DNA of 64,000 bases, taken from Thermoanaerobacterales bacterium UBA4880. GTDB taxonomy: Bacteria; Bacillota; Thermoanaerobacteria; Thermoanaerobacterales; UBA4877. Made by a program: the position numbers and the translations under genes. Location of the stretch: assembly GCA_002399285.1 (NCBI GenBank), contig DHDI01000014.1, forward strand, positions 38,673 through 102,672, in the 5' to 3' direction. The notes under the pieces are model-generated. The model had not been told where the DNA came from, did not search any database, and saw nothing but the letters and a program-made list of their open reading frames with translations. Positions 33,879 through 42,835 of the stretch are shown one piece after another (the stretch's first letter is position 1; each line of letters begins with the position of its first letter).

Positions 33879-34750
33879 ATAAATCCATCGGCCTTTTTTA
33901 GTTCCTGTTCAGCCTGGTCTTTGGATATATTCTTCAATATCATAAGTATCGCCGTCTTTGAGTTATATCCCGATTCTTCCAGGGCCTTTCTTGCCGTATC
34001 CTCCGATGCGTCCGTAGCGAGCTTCACTATGTTTATTGCCCTGGCCTTGAGTTTTTCGTTGCTGGTCTTCATGTCCACCATGAGGTTTGTATATGCCTTG
34101 CCCGATCTTATCATGGCGGCCGTGGAGATCATGTTGAGCACCAGTTTCTGAGCCGTTCCGGCCTTCATCCGTGTGGAACCCATTACTACCTCCGGTCCCA
34201 CTTCGGGGGCTATCATGATGTCGGCCAGGCCTTCCATCTCGCTGCCCTTGTTGCATGCGATGCCGACCGTGCCGCATCCGATACTCCCGGCATACTCCAG
34301 CGCGCCCAGTACATAGGGAGTCCTGCCGCTGGCAGCTATGCCGATAACAATGTCCTTGCCCGTCACGTCATGCCCGATCAAGTCATTTGCGCCCTGCTGC
34401 CTGTCATCCTCCGCTCCTTCTGCGGATGAATACAGAGCCTTTATTCCTCCGGCCATTATCCCTTGAAACAGTTCGGGGCTTACGCCATATGTAGGGGGGC
34501 ACTCGGAGGCATCAAGCGTACCCAGCCTGCCGCTCGTTCCCGCGCCCACATAAAATACCCTTCCTCCCCGCTTTAAAGCCTCCACCACCATATCGACCGC
34601 CTTCGCTACGTAAGGCAGTTCCTTCTCCACGGCAGCGGCCACCTTCTTATCTTCATTGTTAATTTTCTTTAGTATTTGCGGGGTATCCAGAGTGTCTATA
34701 TCCATCGTATCGGGGTTTCTGCCCTCGGTCGTCAATTTGCTCAAGTTCAC
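33863..34750 (-). CDS. murQ: N-acetylmuramic acid 6-phosphate etherase
   Basis: 295 residues. The GTG start at 34750 gives the family N-terminus [20 protein letters not shown]. The SIS fold is seen in [23 protein letters not shown] (about 58-80, shortened), [16 protein letters not shown], and the signature [17 protein letters not shown]. It cleaves the lactyl ether of MurNAc-6-phosphate to give GlcNAc-6-phosphate and lactate, which the nagA and nagB products encoded at 49-56 kb would process. Five bases after the serine hydrolase gene and last in system 2. Confidence 0.95.
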   Translation of the reverse strand: MNLSKLTTEGRNPDTMDIDTLDTPQILKKINNEDKKVAAAVEKELPYVAKAVDMVVEALKRGGRVFYVGAGTSGRLGTLDASECPPTYGVSPELFQGIMAGGIKALYSSAEGAEDDRQQGANDLIGHDVTGKDIVIGIAASGRTPYVLGALEYAGSIGCGTVGIACNKGSEMEGLADIMIAPEVGPEVVMGSTRMKAGTAQKLVLNMISTAAMIRSGKAYTNLMVDMKTSNEKLKARAINIVKLATDASEDTARKALEESGYNSKTAILMILKNISKDQAEQELKKADGFIRKAL

Positions 34751-34755
34751 TAAAA

Positions 34756-35820
34756 TCAGTCCTTTCCGGTTTGAAGTGCGCTCATAGCTATGTTGTTTAT
34801 ATTTCCCCTCAGCCGTATCAGCTTTTGATTTTCCCGCGAGGGATAGGCGCGGTTGGTGAGCAGGATAAAGGCCAGGCCGTACTTTCGGTCTATCAGCATC
34901 GACGTCCCCGTAAACCCCGTATGATACAGCGCGTCGTCCGATGCCAGATCTCCCATGGAGCCGCCTGGAGTCTTGAGCTCCCATCCCAGGCCTCGCCTTA
35001 CATTCAGGCCGCCCGTATGGCAGCTGTCCATAAGATCGACGGTACCCCGGCTCAATATTCTCTTATCCCCGCAGCAGCCGTCATTCAATATCATTTCCGC
35101 AAACTTCATCAAATCCGGCAGCGTGGAAAAGAGACCCGCATGCCCGCTTACGCCGCCCATCATATTCGCATTGCCGTCATGGACCCTCCCCGCTATAACA
35201 CCACGCTCCTCAGAAACCTCCGTTGCCACGCACCTATCCTTAACTTCTTCAGGCGGATTATAACAGGTATCAGTCATGCAGAGGGGAGCCGCTATGTATC
35301 TATGCACAAAAGCATCCAGCGGCTGTCCCGATACTTTCTCTATAATAAGACCCAAAAGCATAAAACCAAGATCCGAATATACCACCTTGCTGCCCGGGCT
35401 GTATTCCAGTTCCGTTTCGTAAAGCCTGCCGGTCATCTCTTTGTAATCCCTGCATACCCTGTAAAACTTTATCTCCGCAGGAAGTCCGGACGTGTGAGTC
35501 AACAGCTGGAATATTGTCGTATCCTCATGACGATATTCCGGCAGAATGTCCTTTACCTTGTCATAGAGCCTGATTTCACCATTCTCCATCAGGATCAGCA
35601 CAGCGGTCGTGGTAGCTATTACTTTAGAGAGAGAGGCCAGATCAAATATACTGTCCTCTCTGATCCCCCTCTTTATCGGCTGTAACATAGCATATCCCAT
35701 GCAGCCCGTGAAAGCGTCCCGCCCGGATGCTATGCCGAAGCATGCACCCGGGAAGGCGCCATCTTCCATGGATTTTTCAAGAAATTTTCCGAGCAGATCC
35801 GTCCTTTCCGTATCCAGCAT
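34756..35820 (-). CDS. serine hydrolase of the beta-lactamase (class C/PBP) fold
   Basis: 354 residues with the SxxK motif SLSK (about 63-66), a YSD motif in place of YxN ([13 protein letters not shown], about 147) and an HTG motif in [10 protein letters not shown] (about 310). No signal peptide is present, so it should be cytosolic. Such proteins accompany murQ in muropeptide-recycling clusters (Bacillus AmiE/YbbE), where they remove peptide or amide groups from muramic acid. Its ATG overlaps the IIB stop codon (TAATG). Confidence 0.85.
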   Translation of the reverse strand: MLDTERTDLLGKFLEKSMEDGAFPGACFGIASGRDAFTGCMGYAMLQPIKRGIREDSIFDLASLSKVIATTTAVLILMENGEIRLYDKVKDILPEYRHEDTTIFQLLTHTSGLPAEIKFYRVCRDYKEMTGRLYETELEYSPGSKVVYSDLGFMLLGLIIEKVSGQPLDAFVHRYIAAPLCMTDTCYNPPEEVKDRCVATEVSEERGVIAGRVHDGNANMMGGVSGHAGLFSTLPDLMKFAEMILNDGCCGDKRILSRGTVDLMDSCHTGGLNVRRGLGWELKTPGGSMGDLASDDALYHTGFTGTSMLIDRKYGLAFILLTNRAYPSRENQKLIRLRGNINNIAMSALQTGKD

Positions 35821-36305
35821 TATAACAGACCCTTTATGATATCCATGAAATTATTGGCGGGCTCATCGGGAATCATTCTGGCCGTCATCTTTATACCCAT
35901 GGAATTTAACTTTTTAAATGTCTCTATGTCGTCTTTGGTAACGTTCACGGATCTCTTGACCTGAGTAGCTCCCTCTTTGTGAGCCATATTTCCCACGTTT
36001 ATTTCCGGCAGGCTTATACCGGTTTCTATGAGACGCAGACAATCTTTGGGCGTCTTAAATATCATAAAGACCTTGTCAGAATCATATCTGCCCGCCTTGA
36101 TCCTCTCCGCTGCATCGCTTACGGTGAGCACGGAGAGCTTTATGCCCGGGGGCGTCGCCATCTTAAGCACGCTTTTTTGAATATCATCCTTCGACGCCTC
36201 ATCATTTATCACCATGATCCTGGTGGCGCCAAGCGAATTGCTCCACACCGTCGCCACCTGGCCGTGTATGAGTCTCTCGTCGATCCTGACGTGAATAATT
36301 GCCAT
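35820..36305 (-). CDS. mannose-family PTS EIIB component (system 2)
   Basis: 161 residues starting MAIIHVRIDERLIHGQVATVW, with phosphohistidine H14 in the LIHGQ motif. Cytosolic phosphocarrier for the system 2 permease. In this operon IIB follows IID, unlike systems 1 and 3. Confidence 0.93.
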   Translation of the reverse strand: MAIIHVRIDERLIHGQVATVWSNSLGATRIMVINDEASKDDIQKSVLKMATPPGIKLSVLTVSDAAERIKAGRYDSDKVFMIFKTPKDCLRLIETGISLPEINVGNMAHKEGATQVKRSVNVTKDDIETFKKLNSMGIKMTARMIPDEPANNFMDIIKGLL

Positions 36306-36367
36306 AAATTGACCTCCAAGTCTTAACCTGAATACCTCAGAATATATAATGTCACCGCAGTAAGAAC

Positions 36368-37177
36368 TTATCCTAATATCTTCAAATTATATAATACCAC
36401 ACCGAGAATCAAAAGGAAAACAATAAGCTTTGTGGAATTAAATCCCTTGCGGCCCAGCAGCCAGTATGAAAGAAGCACTATGCCGACGGGTACCATGGAG
36501 GGCATGATGGTATCAAGCATATCCTGCAGCTTGAATGTGACGTCGCCGCTCTTAAACACCAACGGGACGTTGGCCTTTACTACCGACGGGGCCAGGCCGC
36601 CGATGACCGTAAGACCCAGTATGGAAGCGCCCTCGGTCAGCTGTTTCAGCTGATTTGCAAAGCCTATGGCTATCTTTCTTCCCTGCTGATAGCCCAGCAT
36701 TGTGAACTCATATCTCACCCACCATATGGCTATGGCCGGAATGATCGGTATCAAAGCGCCTGCCACACTTCCCTGCAGCGCCATATAGGAAGCCACGCTG
36801 AATACCAGCGACCTGTATATGGCTACAAACACGGTATCTCCTATGCCGGCAAACGGACCCATCATACCGGTCTTGATGGCGCTTATTGCCTCTTCATTTT
36901 CCAGTCCGTATTCCTCCTCCATAGCTACATCAGCACCTATAATGAGATGAGACATGGCCGGAGTAGTATTGAAGAACTGCAGATGCAGTTTTAAAGCTTT
37001 AGACATGTCTTCCTTTGTCGTATACAGCTTTTTTAGAACAGGCATCATGGCAAAACAGTAGCCGAGGCCCTGCATCTTTTCGTAGTTCCATCCCATCTGC
37101 AGACCCAGTATATTCCTCCAGAAAACCTTTACCAGATCCTTTTTAGTTATCTTGTTTTCTACCTTGGCGTCAGTCAT
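36368..37177 (-). CDS. mannose-family PTS EIID component (system 2)
   Basis: 269 residues. ITKKDLVKVFWRNILGLQMG begins the family domain, followed by MQGLGYCFAMMPVLKKLY, FFNTTPAMSHLIIGADVAME and MGPFAGIGDTVFVAIYRSL. C-terminal membrane segments are present. The start overlaps the IIC stop by eight bases. Confidence 0.93.
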   Translation of the reverse strand: MTDAKVENKITKKDLVKVFWRNILGLQMGWNYEKMQGLGYCFAMMPVLKKLYTTKEDMSKALKLHLQFFNTTPAMSHLIIGADVAMEEEYGLENEEAISAIKTGMMGPFAGIGDTVFVAIYRSLVFSVASYMALQGSVAGALIPIIPAIAIWWVRYEFTMLGYQQGRKIAIGFANQLKQLTEGASILGLTVIGGLAPSVVKANVPLVFKSGDVTFKLQDMLDTIMPSMVPVGIVLLSYWLLGRKGFNSTKLIVFLLILGVVLYNLKILG

Positions 37178-37937
37178 CGATATCTCCTCCTTCCGCCCCA
37201 GGCTTTAAATCGTTCTTAAAGTAGAGATATGCCGCCGCTATGGCAAAGCCGACTAATGCTATGCCAATGAGGCTCACCTTGAGGTATGCAGCCAAAACAA
37301 ATCCGATTATAAGGAAGGGGTAAAATTTCTTTATCGGCAAATACCTCATGAGTATCGCTATACCCATGGCAGGGAGTATGCCGCCAGCGACCTTAAGACC
37401 GCCCATCAGCCACTGTGGCAGGTATTTGGTTATGGCGCTGACCACTTCATTGCCAAAGTACAGGCCTAAAAATACGGGCAGTCCTCTGCTTATGCCCCAG
37501 GGAATGATACCCATTAGATTCATCTGGGACACTCCGTCAGCGTCTCCATCTTCCGCATATCTGTCAGCCTTGTGCTGAAAATAAACGTTAGCCATTCTTG
37601 CAAGTATATCCAACTGTGTAAGCAATAGTCCGATAGGTAAAGCAATACCCAGGGCAAACTCAACGTCCTGCCCCGATATTATTGCAAACGAAGTACCGAT
37701 TATAGCCGCCGACATAAAGTCAGGCACCGTTGCGCCGCCGTATGTGGCCACGCCTAATACCATCAACTGTAAAGTAGCTCCCACCGTAAGCCCCATCGGC
37801 ACGTTGCCGAGTACGAGTCCGGTGAAAAATCCCGACAATAATGGCGTGCCCAAGGAAATCTGCAGGCTCAAGGCATCCAGCTGTGCAACGAATGCATATG
37901 CCGTCAAAAGCAATATCTGCCAAAACGCTATGTGCAT
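37170..37937 (-). CDS. mannose-family PTS EIIC component (system 2)
   Basis: 255-residue membrane protein with the EIIC pattern LGNVPMGLTVGATLQLMVLG and GGATVPDFMSAAIIGTSFAI; several membrane segments and a hydrophilic tail GAEGGDIDD. Forms the translocation unit with the IID encoded next. Confidence 0.93.
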   Translation of the reverse strand: MHIAFWQILLLTAYAFVAQLDALSLQISLGTPLLSGFFTGLVLGNVPMGLTVGATLQLMVLGVATYGGATVPDFMSAAIIGTSFAIISGQDVEFALGIALPIGLLLTQLDILARMANVYFQHKADRYAEDGDADGVSQMNLMGIIPWGISRGLPVFLGLYFGNEVVSAITKYLPQWLMGGLKVAGGILPAMGIAILMRYLPIKKFYPFLIIGFVLAAYLKVSLIGIALVGFAIAAAYLYFKNDLKPGAEGGDIDD

Positions 37938-37950
37938 AAATTTCCCTCCT

Positions 37951-38367
37951 CTATTTATTCATAATTTCTGCCATCTCACCAAATACGTCCTTGATTCCGC
38001 TCTTGCCCACCTCCAAAAGGTGGCTTCTAAGCTCGTCCGCATCCTCGATGGCTGTCGTGGCAAACTCCAGAACCATCCCCAGGTTAAATCCGCTTATAAG
38101 CCTTACCCTGTTATTTCCGAACAGTTCCGTAGCCGCCGAGTTGGATGGAGTACCGCCTATGAGGTCCACCATCACCATTATAGCGCCGTCATTTTCGATG
38201 CCGTCTATCACCCCCTTTATTTTTTTCCTGAGGCCCTCAGAACCGTCTGTTGCATCCATTGATACTGCATATGCGCCGCTTATTTTGCCTACGATCATCT
38301 GTGCGCTTTTCAGCGTCTCCTCAGCCATATTTCCGTGACTTACCAAAATTAATGCCGCTTTGCTCAA
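37951..38367 (-). CDS. mannose-family PTS EIIA component (system 2)
   Basis: 138 residues. The start is TTG at 38367 behind GGGAGGTG. MSKAALILVSHGNMAEETLK contains phosphohistidine H11, and MVDLIGGTPSNSAA is the conserved loop. First gene of system 2, directly downstream of the sigma-54 promoter. A decayed close relative lies at 45503-45672. Confidence 0.92.
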   Translation of the reverse strand: MSKAALILVSHGNMAEETLKSAQMIVGKISGAYAVSMDATDGSEGLRKKIKGVIDGIENDGAIMVMVDLIGGTPSNSAATELFGNNRVRLISGFNLGMVLEFATTAIEDADELRSHLLEVGKSGIKDVFGEMAEIMNK

Positions 38368-38427
38368 GAATCTGCACCTCCCGACCAGAATAATGTTAAA
38401 GCCTTTTATGAGGGCACCATACTATAT

Positions 38428-38445
38428 AGCAAAAACCATGCCAAG
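38428..38445 (-). promoter_or_regulatory. sigma-54 promoter of PTS system 2
   Basis: On the minus strand CTTGGCATGGTTTTTGCT matches the -24/-12 consensus (TGGCAY, five bases, TTGCW) exactly. It lies about 60 bases before the IIA start. Sequences GCCTTTTGTGG and related GCCTTTT repeats upstream may be activator sites. The LevR-type activator at 45876 is the likely partner. Confidence 0.88.
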
Positions 38446-38739
38446 CATAGCGCATCCCACAAAAGGCTTGTTTAAATGTTTTTTTTGGGTTTATCTAATA
38501 CCATTCTATACACTAATCCATCAAAAAAAGGCAAAATCAATACACATTGTTTTTCGCAAAAAGCCTTTATCAAGGATTTCATGGGTTGCTTAATACTGTC
38601 TGATACGTTTATCTGTTAAAAGAAACAAAATCAATACTCTAGACGGTTTCAAATCATGTCATACCATATCTTTATCCTCGCTGCTCAGTCCCTGTAAAGA
38701 TATACTTTCTGCTATTTCTGCTTTGTAAACTCTATTTGT
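38446..38739. other. upstream activating region of system 2 and GGT 3' flank
   Basis: About 290 bases with no gene. The part next to the promoter is similar to 45743-45800 (CACAAAAGGC, TATCAAGGATTTCATRGGTT), and contains several GCCTTTT/AAAAGGC elements in both orientations, as expected for an enhancer-binding region. No clear terminator for the gamma-glutamyltransferase gene is seen. Confidence 0.5.
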
Positions 38740-40362
38740 TTATATTCCTATTGCGGCACCATCAGCCCTGGGGTCGGAACCACCGAACATTACTCCATTT
38801 TCATTGACCTCTATTACCTGTAATGCACCGCTTCCGCCATAGGGTCCAAGGAGCGATACATCGTGGCCTCTTTCCTTTAGTTCGTTCAATATTTCTTTTG
38901 ATACCCTTGATTCTATTCTAAGTTGTGTTTTGCCATCCCAATCAGACACGGGATTTGTACTCTGGAGATCTATCCATTTAGGTGCTTCCACTGCTTCCTG
39001 TACGTTCATATCAAAATCTATGAGGTTAACTATGAGCTGCATATTACATTGAGGTTGGTTATCGCCACCGGGAGTATTTCCCACCCATTTTAACTTGCCA
39101 TCTTTGGTTATCATCCAGGTGTTTAATGTATGCATCGTTTTTTTGCCGGGAGCCAAGCAATTTGGACATCCTTCGATCAGGTTAAAGCCTGTAGCTGCTC
39201 TGTTGTTCAATAATATACCTGTCCCATCCACGACCTCGCCGCATCCCCAAGTGGCTGATATGCTGTGTATAAATGAAACGGCATTTCCCCATCTATCTAC
39301 GACAACAAAGGATGTGGTATCGCCATCGTAATCGAAGGGATTCACTTCTGGGCCTTCAAAATGAGCTTTTTTAAGGTCGATTTTTTCTCTTACTCTTGAA
39401 GCATATTCTTTTGAAAGAATACCGCCGATAGGGTTTTTAACAAAATCGGGGTCGCCAAAATATTTTACTCTGTCACTGAATGCCGCCTTTTTAGCCTCGA
39501 CCATTAGATGTATGGAGTCGGCAGAGTCAGCTCCCATGGATCGTATATCATAGCCTTCTAAGATGTTAAGTTCTTCAAGCACAATAATGCCTTGGGATAC
39601 AGGCGCGGTTTCATAAACCTTATATCCTCTATAAGTTGTTTCTATTGGTTCACAGACCGTGACGTCATAATTGCTGAAATCTGTGGTTTCAAACAGACCT
39701 CCATGGGCTTTTGAATAATCAACCATCTTTTGGCATAACTCGCCTTCATAAAATGCATCGGGTCCTTGTTCAGTAATTATTCTTAAGCTATCGGCATAAT
39801 CTTTGTTTATCAGTATGTCACCTATCTCATAGGGATTTCCATTCTTTAAATATATTTTTGATGTCGATGGATAGGCTCTCAGCTTTTCAAGCTCTATCCG
39901 CATATGTCTTTGTACTCTCTGGGATACCGGTATTCCTTCTTCCGCATATTTTATGGCATAGGGGGATAAATCACCAAATTCCATGGTACCATAGGAAGAC
40001 AGTGCTTTAAAATATAGGCCGACTGCACCGGGGACAGTAACTGATAACATTCCCTTATTGGGAATACGGTCAAATCCTCTGGAGACAAAATACTCCCGTG
40101 TCATTGAGGCAGGGGCGGCACCACTGCCGTTCATGGAAGTTATACGTTCTGTTTTGCCGTCGTAATAGAGCAAAAAGGCATCCGCACCAAGCCCACACAT
40201 ATCGGGCAATACAACGCCTGTTACAAGTGCCATGGCGATTGCCGCATCCATAGCATTCCCACCTCTGCTAAGAACGTCGGCACCGACCCAAGAAGATAAA
40301 AAATGAGCCGAACACACCATGCCGTTCTTGCTCATTACTATTCCTCTATGTTGTGTCTTCAT
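38740..40362 (-). CDS. gamma-glutamyltransferase family protein
   Basis: 540 residues of the Ntn-hydrolase family that transfers or hydrolyses gamma-glutamyl groups. The autocatalytic cleavage site and nucleophile is T349 in DGDTTSFVVVD; the N-terminal SRGGNAMDAAIAMALVTGVV and the C-terminal NTPGGDNQPQCNMQL are typical. There is no signal peptide, so unlike most GGTs it should stay in the cytosol. It has its own leader and lies between PTS systems 2 and 3; a link to either is not evident. Confidence 0.9.
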   Translation of the reverse strand: MKTQHRGIVMSKNGMVCSAHFLSSWVGADVLSRGGNAMDAAIAMALVTGVVLPDMCGLGADAFLLYYDGKTERITSMNGSGAAPASMTREYFVSRGFDRIPNKGMLSVTVPGAVGLYFKALSSYGTMEFGDLSPYAIKYAEEGIPVSQRVQRHMRIELEKLRAYPSTSKIYLKNGNPYEIGDILINKDYADSLRIITEQGPDAFYEGELCQKMVDYSKAHGGLFETTDFSNYDVTVCEPIETTYRGYKVYETAPVSQGIIVLEELNILEGYDIRSMGADSADSIHLMVEAKKAAFSDRVKYFGDPDFVKNPIGGILSKEYASRVREKIDLKKAHFEGPEVNPFDYDGDTTSFVVVDRWGNAVSFIHSISATWGCGEVVDGTGILLNNRAATGFNLIEGCPNCLAPGKKTMHTLNTWMITKDGKLKWVGNTPGGDNQPQCNMQLIVNLIDFDMNVQEAVEAPKWIDLQSTNPVSDWDGKTQLRIESRVSKEILNELKERGHDVSLLGPYGGSGALQVIEVNENGVMFGGSDPRADGAAIGI

Positions 40363-40391
40363 AAAACTACCTCCTATTAATATGAAAATAA

Positions 40392-40438
40392 TTTATGGAG
40401 CCCGCAGGGTTATAGTTTAACCTTATGGCCTCCATAAA
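40392..40438 (-). promoter_or_regulatory. leader hairpin of the gamma-glutamyltransferase gene
   Basis: TTTATGGAG (40392-40400) and CTCCATAAA (40430-40438) pair perfectly, and a second inner pair GGTTA/TAACC lies in the loop. It sits about 30 bases before the start codon, so it may regulate expression in the transcript or be an operator. Confidence 0.5.
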
Positions 40439-40831
40439 ACTGGATATTGTTATTACATACAAGATTTAATCCGAAACAGCTTCATCTTCTTCTGAATCGT
40501 TTAAATTTTGCTTTTCAGCAGCCTTAAAAAAAGGTGGTCCTGAATCAAGAGAAAGCAAATTAAATTGAGCAATTTATTGTTAAAATGAGTATGAGTTCAT
40601 AAAGGCTTAATCTACTTTACTGTCTGATTATGATCTCTAATTTTTATTAATTTAACCAATTACGTTTAATTAATGGTTGAACAATTTCATTAACTTTTCC
40701 CCTTTGATGCATACTGACTACATGTCTATAATAATATTTATGTGTAATTCCCCCGACTTATCTCTTGCTATTATACACTATAAAAATTCACTTCATATGA
40801 AAGAACCTTCATCATGTCATCTATTACCATT
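40439..40831. other. AT-rich intergenic region without recognisable gene
   Basis: About 390 bases. It should contain the GGT promoter. I see no convincing protein, RNA gene or terminator; a short plus-strand frame (40677-40871) has no ribosome-binding site. Confidence 0.4.
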
Positions 40832-41048
40832 TAGAAAGAATGGATCGTCACGCCCTTCACCACACGGTTGATCGTTCCTGTGGGAGAAGGTGTATCAGGG
40901 GTATTTCCCACTTTGATCGATGAATGCAGCGCTACAGTCTGTGCAAACATGACATCCGCCAAGGCCAAATATCCAGGCTGCCGGCATATTCTCCGGTAGT
41001 GATCACGGCCCCCATTTTCTCTAATTCTTCTTTAGAAAGTTCATACAT
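40832..41048 (-). pseudogene. remnant of an AgaS-type SIS sugar isomerase
   Basis: The start MYELSKEELEKMGAVITTGE, with a GGGGGA ribosome-binding site before the ATG at 41048, looks like the N-terminus of AgaS/tagatose-6-phosphate ketose isomerases. About 25 codons on, a frame change joins it to ALADVMFAQTVALHSSIKVG and NTPDTPSPTGTINRVVKGVT, which resembles the C-terminus of the same family and ends at a TAA at 40832. Several hundred residues in between are missing. This is a gene that has lost its middle. Confidence 0.75.
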
Positions 41049-41069
41049 GCTGATTCCCCCATTCTTTTT

Positions 41070-41360
41070 CTAATTTCTTACGTGGCTTATCTTATAGCGG
41101 AACTGATCGGCTCTGGCAACGCTTAGCGTATATTCTATGATCTCGTTTTTGGTACTATAGGTCGTACGGACAAGCTGCAGCACGGGAGCTCCCTCGGATA
41201 TTTCCAATAATTCAGCGTCCTTGGCTCCGGCTATGCTTGCATAGAATTCTTCATTCGCTACGCGGATCTTTTGACCAAAATCCTCTTCAATGATAACTGT
41301 TATTTTCAAAAGAAAGTTATATCCCCTTGTTTCAGCCTTAATATATTTAAAAAATATCAT
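41070..41360 (-). pseudogene. C-terminal remnant of a GntR/HutC (UTRA) regulator
   Basis: The last ~70 residues (from IIEEDFGQKIRVANEEFYAS, through EGAPVLQLVRTTYSTKNEII, to ARADQFRYKISHVRN) match the end of a UTRA effector-binding domain. No helix-turn-helix precedes it; the upstream codons are AT-rich and unrelated. With the AgaS remnant, which starts 22 bases downstream, it appears to be what is left of an amino-sugar operon and its repressor. Confidence 0.78.
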
Positions 41361-41382
41361 GTGTGTAGGACAATTAACTTAA

Positions 41383-41466
41383 AGTTAGCAATCATAGTAG
41401 TAATACAATATATTTTTTCGTTAATCAATTTAATCATATATTGTTTCCACACTATGATTGCTAACT
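41383..41466. repeat. 84-base nested inverted repeat
   Basis: AGTTAGCAATCATAGT (41383-41398) and ACTATGATTGCTAACT (41451-41466) are perfect 16-base arms. Inside them ACAATATAT (41405-41413) and ATATATTGT (41436-41444) pair as well. No T-run follows on either strand. It may be a large RNA hairpin after the SIS gene, a miniature mobile element, or a regulator site. Confidence 0.75.
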
Positions 41467-41615
41467 TCTTCTGTCTTGTATAGTTTCTGCGTATTTAATT
41501 CAACGTTATAGACTTTTTCTCTATCTTCACTTTATACTTTTAATAGTCATTCTTAGCAGTTCATTCTAAGTTACCATAAATAATATAGATTCAAATAGTT
41601 ACTAGCTCTCTATAA

Positions 41616-42737
41616 TTATCTTGGTAAAGTTAACCGAGTTTTTAAATATTTTTTATCATAGAGTTTCATGACATCGGGATTTATGCTATTTTGTAAAGCG
41701 TAGCAATAGATATATTGATATATAGGGATTATTGAAAGAAAACTGTTCAAATATTCATCAGATCCTTGTATTATAGTAACATTTTCCTCTTCTTGAAAAC
41801 AATCATTTTCATTTGTTATAATCCATATATAAGGGTTTATATTCTCTATTGCTTTTAAAAATTTGTGTGTCTTATCAAATGCATAACCTTTTGAAGCCAA
41901 CAAAATAATTAGATCATTACTATCCATGGCAGTCCAAGGACCATGCATGAACTCTTCTAATTCCCAAGCTTCAGCATTTATTTGAATACATTCATGAAAC
42001 TTCAACGCTCCCTCATAAGCATTTGCAATATTGGGACCAGCAGCTACAATATATACATTATTAACGTTCTGCATTTTTTTGCAAATATCCTCAATCAGAC
42101 TATAATTATTTATAATTTGTGTAAGCATAGGTGGCAAATCAGTTAATATGTTTTTGTAGTCTGCAATGTCAGTTCCCTTGCTCTCTGCTATTAAAACAGC
42201 CAATATAAATAGCTTAATCAAAGTAGCTTCATAACTACGTGTTTTGGGTAAAGACGGCTCTCTTTCCCTCATACCTAAAATTGCGATATCCGATAACTCG
42301 GCCAGTTTAGAGTCTTTTACATCTGTGACACCAACGACTTTTGCTCCGCTTGCTATCGCCATGTTAACAGCATCAATCACCGAAGCGGTACTGCCTGTAT
42401 GTGATATAGCTATTACCAGATCATTTGATAAATTAGCCGGAGGATACGCAAGAAATTCAAATGCTTCATACGCATTTGCTTTTATCTTCGCAAGATTATT
42501 GAAATAATAAGTACCAGCGGTAGCTGCATAATAAGAAGTACCGCATCCTATTAAATAAATTGTATCAAATTTTTTTACAGTAGAAACAAAGTCGCGTAGA
42601 ATATTTGTATCTAAATAATTCTCCAATAAATATTCTATTTCTGATGGAATCTCATTAATACCATCCCATACTAAGTATGGGTGTTTAGTTCTACCAAATG
42701 TATTTAATATATATGATGGTAACTGCTCATTCTCCAT
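41616..42737 (-). CDS. SIS-domain sugar isomerase/deglycase (system 3)
   Basis: 373 residues resembling the isomerase half of GlmS. SIS motifs are YLIGCGTSYYAATAGTYYF (about 61-79), ISHTGSTASVIDAVNMA, and in the second domain YIVAAGPNIANAYEGALKF with the conserved LEEFMHGPW. There is no glutaminase domain. Last gene of system 3 and presumably acts on its phosphorylated product; a deglycase or aldose/ketose isomerase role is equally possible. Confidence 0.85.
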   Translation of the reverse strand: MENEQLPSYILNTFGRTKHPYLVWDGINEIPSEIEYLLENYLDTNILRDFVSTVKKFDTIYLIGCGTSYYAATAGTYYFNNLAKIKANAYEAFEFLAYPPANLSNDLVIAISHTGSTASVIDAVNMAIASGAKVVGVTDVKDSKLAELSDIAILGMREREPSLPKTRSYEATLIKLFILAVLIAESKGTDIADYKNILTDLPPMLTQIINNYSLIEDICKKMQNVNNVYIVAAGPNIANAYEGALKFHECIQINAEAWELEEFMHGPWTAMDSNDLIILLASKGYAFDKTHKFLKAIENINPYIWIITNENDCFQEEENVTIIQGSDEYLNSFLSIIPIYQYIYCYALQNSINPDVMKLYDKKYLKTRLTLPR

Positions 42738-42835
42738 AAAATTGCCTCCACTTCATCACAGTTTGACTATTTGATTTGGGATTTTTTATAATATGCAAGG
42801 ATTCGCTAAATCTAAATAGTTTCTTAAATCATCAC

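Noticed and set aside
33690..33880. Decayed transposase or other gene in the operon 1-system 2 gap
   Set aside because: The basic, stop-broken translation is suggestive but matches no family I can name.
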